Part shown: in pieces, positions 40,498 through 46,456 of the stretch
How positions within the stretch are numbered: the stretch's first letter is position 1
How the letters are laid out: every line of letters begins with the position of its first letter
Source: an uncultured Shinella sp.
GTDB lineage: Bacteria > Pseudomonadota > Alphaproteobacteria > Rhizobiales > Rhizobiaceae
Assembly (NCBI RefSeq): GCF_946479415.1
Contig: NZ_CAMLFY010000023.1
Location: forward strand, 1 to 46,456
Direction: 5' to 3'
DNA length: 46,456 nucleotides
Program-made: the position numbers and the translations under genes
The notes under the pieces: model-generated
Told to the model about the DNA's origin: nothing
Seen by the model: the letters and a program-made list of their open reading frames with translations, nothing else
The model's database searches: none

Positions 40498-41274
40498 ATG
40501 GCTTTGGAACGTGCAGATTTTTACGATGCGGAGTTGACGCGTCATAATCGCTATCTCCGGGTTGCCGCCAGCGTCGGTACGGCCGATCGGGTGCTCGATA
40601 TCGGCTGCGGTGCGGGGCAAACGACGCGCGAAGCGGCCCGCGCCGCGATGCAAGGGGCCGTGGTCGGCGTGGATGTTTCCCTTGAGATGCTGGACGTCGC
40701 GAGGCGAAGGAGCGCTGCCGAAGGCTTGCGAAACGTTGTGTTCGAAGAGGGGGACGCACAACGCCACGCATTTCCAGCCGGAGGTTTCGACCTCTGCATC
40801 AGCCGTTTCGGCGTCATGTTTTTTGCCGACCCGGCACTGGCATTCGCCAATATCGGCCGGGCGATGCGCCCCGGCGCGCGCCTTGTGTGGATGGTCTGGC
40901 AAGATCGCAGACGCAACGAGTGGTCCGGTGCCATTCAGCAAGCCCTAACGCCTGGCGTGACGCCCCCGACAGCGGCCGCCGCTCCATTCTCACTCGGCGA
41001 TCCATCGATCGCCTCGGGCCTTCTGAACATGGCCGGCTTCACGTCGATCGATTTTACCGAGGTTCGGGAGCCGGTCTTTTATGGGGCAAATGTCGATGCC
41101 GCGTTTGCAGCGCTCATCCGTCTCTATCTGGATAAGGATGCACTCATGCGCTCGAATGAGAAACCTGACAGGTCGATGCAGCGGCTGCGCGATTTGCTGG
41201 AGGCGCATATGACCCCCGAGGGTGTGCTCTTCGATTCCAGTGCGTGGATTATCACGGCGCAGCGGGCGGGTTGA
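40498..41274 (+). CDS. class I SAM-dependent methyltransferase
   Basis: A 258-aa methyltransferase with a clear motif I VLDIGCGAGQTTREAA and the next acidic strand VVGVDVSLEMLDVARR; later FDLCISRFGVMFFADPALAF and RPGARLVWMVWQD follow the UbiE/Methyltransf_11 pattern. The start follows a poor ribosome site, consistent with coupling to the upstream hydrolase gene. It ends 34 bases before the converging dctD gene. The target molecule is unknown; the hydrolase partner suggests a small organic acid or ester rather than a macromolecule. Confidence 0.87.
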   Translation: MALERADFYDAELTRHNRYLRVAASVGTADRVLDIGCGAGQTTREAARAAMQGAVVGVDVSLEMLDVARRRSAAEGLRNVVFEEGDAQRHAFPAGGFDLCISRFGVMFFADPALAFANIGRAMRPGARLVWMVWQDRRRNEWSGAIQQALTPGVTPPTAAAAPFSLGDPSIASGLLNMAGFTSIDFTEVREPVFYGANVDAAFAALIRLYLDKDALMRSNEKPDRSMQRLRDLLEAHMTPEGVLFDSSAWIITAQRAG

Positions 41275-41308
41275 TTTGGATCTGCTTCGGGATGATCCGT
41301 GCGCCGCG

Positions 41309-42652
41309 TCAGGTCTCGCCTTTGAAATCGCGTCGTACGATGCCGTGGCGCTGGAGTTTGTCGTAGAAGGTTTTCCGCGGGATTCCGAGTGCCGTGATCG
41401 TCTCCTGCACATCGCCGCTATGTGTGGCAAGCGTCTGGCGGATGATCTCGGCCTCCAGCCGCTCCAGACGCTCCGGCAGAGAGCCCGTTTCCGTCGCGGA
41501 GGAGGTGGATGGCGCAGCTGCAGCCGGCATCATGCCGAGCACTGCGCGTTCCGCGAAATGCGAGAGTTCACGCACATTGCCCGGCCAGTCATGCTCGCGC
41601 AGGTGGCGCAGGATATCGGCTGACAATGCCGGGGCTTCACGCTGAAACCGTCGGGCGGCGCGCTCGGCGAAATAGCTGAACAGCAACGGGATGTCGTCGC
41701 GTCGCTCGCGCAACGGCGGGATGGTGAGCGAGACGACATTCAGGCGATAATAAAGGTCCTCGCGAAAGCTTTTGCGCTGTTGGGGATCGGCGAGGTCAAC
41801 CTTCGCGGCTGCGACGATGCGGATATCGACAGGCCGCACCTCGTTGGTGCCGAGCGGCGTCACCTCGCGCAGTTCCAGGACGCGAAGCATCTGGATTTGC
41901 GTGGACAGCGGCATGCTTTCAAGCTCGTCGAGAAAGAGCGTGCCGCCGCTGGAATGCTCGATGCGGCCGATGCGCTTCTTCTGCGCACCGGTGAAAGCGC
42001 CCGGCTCGTGGCCGAAGAGCTCGCTCTCGATGACCTGCTCGGGGAGGGCGCCGCAATTGAGCGCGACGAAGTTGCCTTTCGCACGACGGCTCCAGCCGTG
42101 CAGCAGGCGTGCAACGACTTCCTTGCCGCTCCCCGTCTCGCCCGTCACCAGCACATCGACATCGGTGTCTGCGATCTGGCGCAGGGTCTGACGCAGGCGA
42201 TCCATCGCCGGCGTCTGTCCAATGAGCGGAAAGTCGTCTTCGGCCTGGCGGGCAGCGTCGCGAAGACGGCGATTTTCAAGCACGAGGCTGCGCTTCTCTG
42301 CCGCACGATGCACGCACTGGATCAATCTTTCGGCGGGAAAGGGCTTGCTGATGAAATCGTAGACACCATCCTGGATCGCTTTGACCGCAGTGGGAATGTC
42401 ACCGTGGCCTGTGACGAGGATGACGGGAATTTCCGCATCGAGTGCACGAACACGGTCGAAGAGCTGGAGCCCGTCCATGCCCGGCATGCGGATATCGGAC
42501 ACGATGACGCCTGCAAAATCCGCGTCGAGCTGCGACAGCGCCTGCGCTGCCGAATTGAACGGCGTAACCGTGAAATCGGCAAGCTCAAGTGTTTGTGCCG
42601 TCGCGTGCAACAATTGGCGGTCGTCGTCGACAAGGAGGACGGGCGTGTTCAT
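41309..42652 (-). CDS. dctD: C4-dicarboxylate response regulator DctD (sigma-54 activator)
   Basis: A 447-aa NtrC-family activator. The receiver domain has the phosphoacceptor Asp53 in [13 protein letters not shown]. The AAA+ domain has Walker A GETGSGKE and the sigma-54 contact loop GAFTGA in [15 protein letters not shown]. The C-terminal Fis-type helix-turn-helix is [20 protein letters not shown]. Length equals known rhizobial DctD (about 450-460). The start overlaps the dctB stop by four bases. Phosphorylated DctD would activate the divergent dctA promoter through sigma-54. Confidence 0.95.
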   Translation of the reverse strand: MNTPVLLVDDDRQLLHATAQTLELADFTVTPFNSAAQALSQLDADFAGVIVSDIRMPGMDGLQLFDRVRALDAEIPVILVTGHGDIPTAVKAIQDGVYDFISKPFPAERLIQCVHRAAEKRSLVLENRRLRDAARQAEDDFPLIGQTPAMDRLRQTLRQIADTDVDVLVTGETGSGKEVVARLLHGWSRRAKGNFVALNCGALPEQVIESELFGHEPGAFTGAQKKRIGRIEHSSGGTLFLDELESMPLSTQIQMLRVLELREVTPLGTNEVRPVDIRIVAAAKVDLADPQQRKSFREDLYYRLNVVSLTIPPLRERRDDIPLLFSYFAERAARRFQREAPALSADILRHLREHDWPGNVRELSHFAERAVLGMMPAAAAPSTSSATETGSLPERLERLEAEIIRQTLATHSGDVQETITALGIPRKTFYDKLQRHGIVRRDFKGET

Positions 42653-44490
42653 TCTCCAGCCTTTCTGAGGTGAACGCGGAAGCTCGCACCGCCGGCATTC
42701 GTTTCGACCTCCAGCCGCCCGCCATAATCGGTGACGATGTCCTTCGCGATGACGAGGCCGAGTCCCAGGCCCTTTTCCTTCGAGGTGTTGAAGGGCTCGA
42801 AGAGCTGGGCAAGGATTGCGGTCGACAAACCAGGGCCGTTGTCTGCGACGGTCATGACGACGTCTTGCGCATGGACGGTTACGCGCACATCGACCCGCCC
42901 GTCGGCGCGGGGTTCGACGGCTTCAAGCGCATTCTGGAAGAGGTTGATCAGCACCTGTTCGAGCCGGAGACGATTGCCGATCACCTGGAGGTCTTCCGGC
43001 ATGGGGGCGATGATCAGTCTTTCCAGTCGACCGGTGAAGCGGCTGCGCAGGAGAAGGATCGCACCATCGATGACTTCGCGTACCGCGACAGGCCCTTCGG
43101 CCGTGCGGCCTTTTCGGGCCAGTGCCTTCAAGTCTTCCGTAATGGTGGCGATGCGATCCGTCAGGCTGGCAATGTGGTCGAGGTTCTCAAGCGCCGGCTC
43201 CGGTTTGCTGCGGTCGAGAAAGACCTTTGCGTTGTCGGCATAGGCGCGGATGGTGGCGAGCGGCTGATTGATTTCATGCGCGACGCCTGCCGCGACCTGA
43301 CCGAGAATGGCGAGCCGGTTGGCCTGCACCAGATCCTGCTGTACGGCCTGAAGCCGTGTTTCGGTCTCGCGATGATCGGCAATCTCGGCTTCGAGATGAT
43401 CGCGGGCTTGGCTGAGGTCGCGTGTGCGCTCAACCACCCGGCGCTCGAGTTCTTCGCGTGCAGCCTGTTCCCGCGCGGCGTAGATACGCACCGCCTGGCG
43501 TCGCCACAGCCAATAGGCCGCCGAAAGGCTTGCCGCGCCCAGAAGCAGGAGGACAATGAGCCGTGCCTCGCGCATGGCAGCGGCGACGGCATCTTTCGTC
43601 GGCACGAGATATTCGAACTGCCATGGTGTCGATGCCACGGGTGTGGTGATGCGCAGATAGGATTCTGCACCGCCGCCCGGCAGCAGAACGCGGATAAGGC
43701 CGCTTGCACTCTGTCGCTCGAAGGGAAGCGGTGCGAGGGGAGCCTCGCCGAACTGGAGGCTTTCGCGGATCGCGGCAAGGCTTTCCGGCGGAAGTGGCTC
43801 GGTGGTCATGAAGCGCCATGAAGGGATGCTGGTGATCAGCACGACATGGCTGGCATCGACGACATAGGACGGCCGCTGCGTCTCGTGCCAGTCCTTCTCA
43901 AGCTGATCGAACTCCATCTTGACGACGACGACGCCGAGAGGGGCCGCCGCCGGACCGATCCGGTGCGATATATAAAGGCCGGGCCGCTTGCTGACCGAAC
44001 CAAGCGCAAAATGTTCGGCGGTACCGTCCTTTATGGCGCGAGTAAAATAGGCGCGGAAGGAATAGTCGCTACCCACGAAACTCGTCGGCTCCTGCCAGTT
44101 GCTCGCCGAAACCGCGACGCCCTTGGCATCGATGACGTAAATCACCGCAGCGCTTGTTCCGGTAACTAGCTCTTCCAGCTTGCGATCAAGGAATTCGCGC
44201 TTGGCCGGCACGGCGCCGGTCAGCGCATCCACAACATCCCGGTCGCGCGAGAGCAGGAAGGGCAGGGCACGTGGGCGCTCCAGCACCGCGCGCAGCAGGG
44301 CGACCTTGAGGTTGGCATCGGTCTGTCCCTGGTCTTCCAGCGCCGAGAGGGCCGTCGCACGGCCATAGACCCCCGCCGCATGGAAGGCGCCCAGCGAGAT
44401 GACGAAGAGAACGACAGCTAAGACAAACCACTCCCGTCTCAACGAGCGGGCGTTGTCGGCAAAACTGCGATCGACCGGGTGCGGCTTCAT
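42649..44490 (-). CDS. dctB: C4-dicarboxylate sensor histidine kinase DctB
   Basis: A 613-aa membrane kinase. Helices near residues 25-47 and about 310-330 bound a periplasmic PAS/Cache-type sensor of roughly 260 residues, as in DctB of Sinorhizobium. A coiled coil follows, then the phospho-acceptor His in [20 protein letters not shown], and the ATP-binding domain with VADNGPGLS and [13 protein letters not shown]. It senses succinate, malate and fumarate, helped by DctA. Divergent from dctA, with 222 bases between starts. Confidence 0.95.
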   Translation of the reverse strand: MKPHPVDRSFADNARSLRREWFVLAVVLFVISLGAFHAAGVYGRATALSALEDQGQTDANLKVALLRAVLERPRALPFLLSRDRDVVDALTGAVPAKREFLDRKLEELVTGTSAAVIYVIDAKGVAVSASNWQEPTSFVGSDYSFRAYFTRAIKDGTAEHFALGSVSKRPGLYISHRIGPAAAPLGVVVVKMEFDQLEKDWHETQRPSYVVDASHVVLITSIPSWRFMTTEPLPPESLAAIRESLQFGEAPLAPLPFERQSASGLIRVLLPGGGAESYLRITTPVASTPWQFEYLVPTKDAVAAAMREARLIVLLLLGAASLSAAYWLWRRQAVRIYAAREQAAREELERRVVERTRDLSQARDHLEAEIADHRETETRLQAVQQDLVQANRLAILGQVAAGVAHEINQPLATIRAYADNAKVFLDRSKPEPALENLDHIASLTDRIATITEDLKALARKGRTAEGPVAVREVIDGAILLLRSRFTGRLERLIIAPMPEDLQVIGNRLRLEQVLINLFQNALEAVEPRADGRVDVRVTVHAQDVVMTVADNGPGLSTAILAQLFEPFNTSKEKGLGLGLVIAKDIVTDYGGRLEVETNAGGASFRVHLRKAGE

Positions 44491-44530
44491 CGCTTAATTT
44501 GAGCATAAAATCGCACGGTCTTCAATGCGC

Positions 44531-44550
44531 ATGTGCGAAAGTCCGCACGT
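44531..44550 (+). promoter_or_regulatory. candidate DctD binding site upstream of dctA
   Basis: ATGTGCG-AAAGTC-CGCACGT is an imperfect inverted repeat with GTGCG/CGCAC arms, located about 75 bases before the sigma-54 promoter. Position and form agree with the upstream activator sites bound by DctD in rhizobia. Confidence 0.55.
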
Positions 44551-44622
44551 CGCGGATTTTGTGGTTTCGGCTTCGAGAAAATAAATCAATTATAATAGTG
44601 GCTTAAAAGAACGCTTCTCACT

Positions 44623-44638
44623 TGGCATGCCTCTTGCT
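44623..44638 (+). promoter_or_regulatory. sigma-54 (-24/-12) promoter of dctA
   Basis: TGGCATGCCTCTTGCT carries the invariant GG (44624-44625) and GC (44636-44637) separated by exactly ten bases, against consensus TGGCACG-N4-TTGCW with one mismatch. It lies 75 bases before the dctA start codon, as expected for RpoN and DctD control. Confidence 0.88.
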
Positions 44639-44663
44639 GTGCTTGTCGACAGTTACAGCAAGC

Positions 44664-44697
44664 CACCCCGGGAAGAGCCGGTTTTCCGGTTGGGGTG
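44664..44697 (+). other. stem-loop in the dctA leader
   Basis: CACCCC (44664-44669) pairs with GGGGTG (44692-44697), with further pairing between CCGG blocks inside. The structure ends three bases before the AAGGAGG ribosome site of dctA and might affect translation start or mRNA stability. No ligand is suggested. Confidence 0.4.
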
Positions 44698-44712
44698 CGA
44701 AAGGAGGAAGCC

Positions 44713-46044
44713 GTGCACATCTCGTCCGCCGTCACGGAAACGCGTGACACCAAACCGTTCTACACCCACCTTTATTTCCAGGTGATCGTCGCCATTATCG
44801 CCGGCATGCTTGTCGGCCATTTCTATCCCGATTTCGGTGCCGGGCTGAAGCCGCTCGGCGATGCCTTCATTCGCCTTGTGAAGATGATCATCGCACCGGT
44901 CATCTTCCTGACGGTCGCCACCGGCATTGCCGGCATGTCGGACCTGAAGAAGGTCGGCCGCGTCGCGGGCAAGGCGATGATCTATTTCCTGACCTTCTCG
45001 ACGCTCGCACTTGCCGTCGGCATGCTCGTCGCCAATATCGTGCAGCCGGGCGCCGGGATGCATATCGATCCCGCTTCTCTCGATGCCAATGCGGTTGCGA
45101 CCTATGCCACCAAGGCCCATGAATCGACCATTACCGGCTTCCTGATGAACATCATCCCGCAGACCATCGTCGGCGCCTTCGCCGAAGGGGACATTCTGCA
45201 GGTACTGTTCTTCTCGGTGCTGTTCGGCATCGCGCTCGGCATGGTCGGCGAACAAGGCAAGCCCGTCGTCGATTTCCTGCAATCGCTGACGACGCCGATC
45301 TTCCGGCTGGTTGCCATTCTCATGAAGGCGGCGCCGATCGGTGCCTTCGGTGCCATGGCCTTTACCATCGGCAAATATGGTATCGGCTCGGTCGCCAATC
45401 TCGCCTTCCTGATCGCCACCTTCTACATCACGGCATTCCTTTTCGTCTTCGTGGTGCTGGGTGCCGTGGCGAAATACAACGGCTTCTCGATCCTGGCGCT
45501 CATTCGCTACATCAAGGAGGAGTTGCTGCTCGTTCTCGGCACTTCCTCGTCTGAAGCGGCACTGCCCGGCCTGATGCAGAAGATGGAAAAGGCCGGCTGC
45601 AAGCGTTCCGTCGTCGGCCTCGTCATCCCCACGGGCTATTCGTTCAACCTCGACGGCACCAATATCTACATGACGCTGGCGGCGCTCTTCATCGCCCAGG
45701 CGGTGGATATCCAGCTGTCGATCGGTGACCAGATCCTGCTGTTGCTCGTGGCCATGCTGAGCTCCAAGGGGGCCGCCGGCATCACCGGTGCAGGCTTCAT
45801 CACGCTCGCCGCGACACTTTCGGTCGTTCCCTCCGTGCCGGTGGCAGGCATGGCGCTGATCCTCGGCATCGACCGCTTCATGTCCGAATGCCGTGCGCTC
45901 ACCAACTTCGTCGGCAATGCGGTGGCGACTATCGTCGTCGCCCGCTGGGAAAACGAACTCGACGTCGATCGGTTGAATGCAGCGCTCAACGGAAAAGCAA
46001 CGGAGACGCTCGTTGACCCGCCGGCTCTTCAACCGGCCGAATAA
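44713..46044 (+). CDS. dctA: C4-dicarboxylate transporter DctA
   Basis: A 443-aa inner-membrane symporter of the DAACS family that takes up succinate, fumarate and malate with protons or sodium; it is needed by rhizobia for growth on these acids and for nitrogen fixation in nodules. The conserved serine-rich turn [15 protein letters not shown], the motif [20 protein letters not shown] and the C-terminal [20 protein letters not shown] are all present. The start is GTG 44713 with AAGGAGG six bases upstream; this gives the known length (about 441-450 aa) while an upstream GTG at 44695 lies in the leader hairpin. Sequence closely resembles Sinorhizobium and Rhizobium DctA as remembered. Confidence 0.96.
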   Translation: MHISSAVTETRDTKPFYTHLYFQVIVAIIAGMLVGHFYPDFGAGLKPLGDAFIRLVKMIIAPVIFLTVATGIAGMSDLKKVGRVAGKAMIYFLTFSTLALAVGMLVANIVQPGAGMHIDPASLDANAVATYATKAHESTITGFLMNIIPQTIVGAFAEGDILQVLFFSVLFGIALGMVGEQGKPVVDFLQSLTTPIFRLVAILMKAAPIGAFGAMAFTIGKYGIGSVANLAFLIATFYITAFLFVFVVLGAVAKYNGFSILALIRYIKEELLLVLGTSSSEAALPGLMQKMEKAGCKRSVVGLVIPTGYSFNLDGTNIYMTLAALFIAQAVDIQLSIGDQILLLLVAMLSSKGAAGITGAGFITLAATLSVVPSVPVAGMALILGIDRFMSECRALTNFVGNAVATIVVARWENELDVDRLNAALNGKATETLVDPPALQPAE

Positions 46045-46069
46045 AGCTGGTCTGGACGAAATCTATCGA

Positions 46070-46097
46070 GGCGCTGATCAATGATCAGCGCCTTTTT
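46070..46097 (+). terminator. Rho-independent terminator of dctA
   Basis: GGCGCTGATCA-A-TGATCAGCGCC forms a near-perfect hairpin (46070-46092; in practice a 9-10 bp stem), followed directly by five T residues (46093-46097), 25 bases after the dctA stop. Confidence 0.92.
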
Positions 46098-46201
46098 ACG
46101 TGCCCGGTTGGGGTGATGCCAGGTCAGGTATATCGCGACGTAAGGTTGACATGATCTTCTACTCGGCGGACAAAGACGTAGAGTTTGAGGGGATTTGACT
46201 T

Positions 46202-46456
46202 ATGGCTGACGAAACGAACACGACGGAAAATGTTGCAGCAACACCGGTAGATGCAGCGGTTGCAGCTCCAAAGAAGCAGCGTGCGCCGCGGCGGGTAAAA
46301 GCAGTTTCGGACACGGCGGCGGTCGCCGCGCCGGCCAAGACTGAAAAAGTCGTCAAGGAACGTAAGAAGCGCGCTTCCAAAGCGGCCCCATCCGGCGTGC
46401 CCGCTGCTGAAAAGTCGGCCGTAGTTTCGAGCAGAAAAGGCCGTGCAACGATACGC
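46202..46456 (+). CDS. SyrB-like regulator, 5' part (cut by window end)
   Basis: The first 85 codons of a gene running off the right edge. The protein starts MADETNTTENVAATPVDAAV and continues with Ala/Lys/Arg-rich low-complexity sequence (APKKQRAPRRVKAV, KERKKRASKAAP). This is the look of the disordered N-terminus of rhizobial SyrB proteins, which affect syrM and nodulation-linked regulation in Sinorhizobium and have many uncharacterised paralogs. GAGGGG lies upstream of the ATG. The C-terminal helix-turn-helix part, which would confirm the family, is outside the window. Confidence 0.65.
   Translation, partial: MADETNTTENVAATPVDAAVAAPKKQRAPRRVKAVSDTAAVAAPAKTEKVVKERKKRASKAAPSGVPAAEKSAVVSSRKGRATIR

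Noticed and set aside
44653..46032. 459-codon minus-strand frame opposite dctA
   Set aside because: Antisense shadow of dctA, with skewed Arg/Asp/Glu/His content and no recognisable domain.

Overview
The window looks like chromosome or large-replicon DNA from a member of the Rhizobiaceae (Alphaproteobacteria). The support is a complete dctB-dctD / dctA dicarboxylate transport locus with a sigma-54 promoter, the start of a SyrB-type regulator gene, a RIME1-like intergenic palindrome, and a type III secretion (T3SS) cluster in the gene order known from rhizobia (nopB-rhcJ-nolU-nolV-rhcN-rhcQ-rhcRSTU, and small gene-y4yQ-rhcV). No 16S gene or other species marker is present, so genus and species are not assigned.

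Layout. (1) 1-7087: housekeeping and accessory metabolism. It holds the end of an amino-acid ABC transporter operon, a PLP-dependent Cys/Met enzyme, a homocysteine S-methyltransferase, a SAM methyltransferase, and a divergent three-gene siderophore/iron ABC importer. (2) 7088-9270: small rhizobial hypothetical genes and a membrane-spanning alpha/beta-hydrolase-like protein, closed by a RIME1-like repeat at 9267-9373 that supplies the stop codons of both flanking genes. (3) 9370-11843: TadE, TadE and TadG (VWA) pseudopilin-type genes with no Tad motor. (4) 12146-29056: the T3SS island. One short operon runs leftwards (secretin N-domain then SctO). One runs rightwards (49-aa protein, SctD-like, SctV). 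A long tightly coupled operon runs leftwards (85-aa protein, SctI, J, K-like NolU, L, N, Q, R, S, T, U). An AraC regulator and a 1071-aa repeat protein, the best candidate for a NopX/HrpF-type translocator, run rightwards. (5) 29208-36161: a solitary sugar-type binding protein, an operon of chemoreceptor, 95-aa protein and GGDEF-EAL protein, and a second AraC regulator resembling the first. (6) 36354-41274: a LuxR-family LAL regulator and an alpha/beta hydrolase plus methyltransferase pair. (7) 41309-46456: dctD, dctB, dctA and the start of a syrB-like gene.

How the T3SS fits together. SctR, S, T, U and V form the inner-membrane export gate, SctJ and SctD the membrane rings, SctN, L, O, K-like and Q the cytoplasmic ATPase and sorting platform, SctI the inner rod, and one of two small proteins probably the needle. 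The large repeat protein would act at the host membrane. Three things are odd. The secretin is present only as its periplasmic N-terminal part. SctU stops just before its conserved NPTH autocleavage domain. No TtsI-type regulator or tts box was seen; an AraC protein sits in the cluster instead. Both small proteins lead divergent operons and each is followed at once by a stem-loop, as expected for a subunit needed in large amounts.

The most valuable leads are the NPTH-less SctU, the missing secretin pore gene, the two small leader proteins with stem-loops, the 1071-aa candidate translocator, and a shared near-identical 14-bp motif upstream of two T3SS transcription units.
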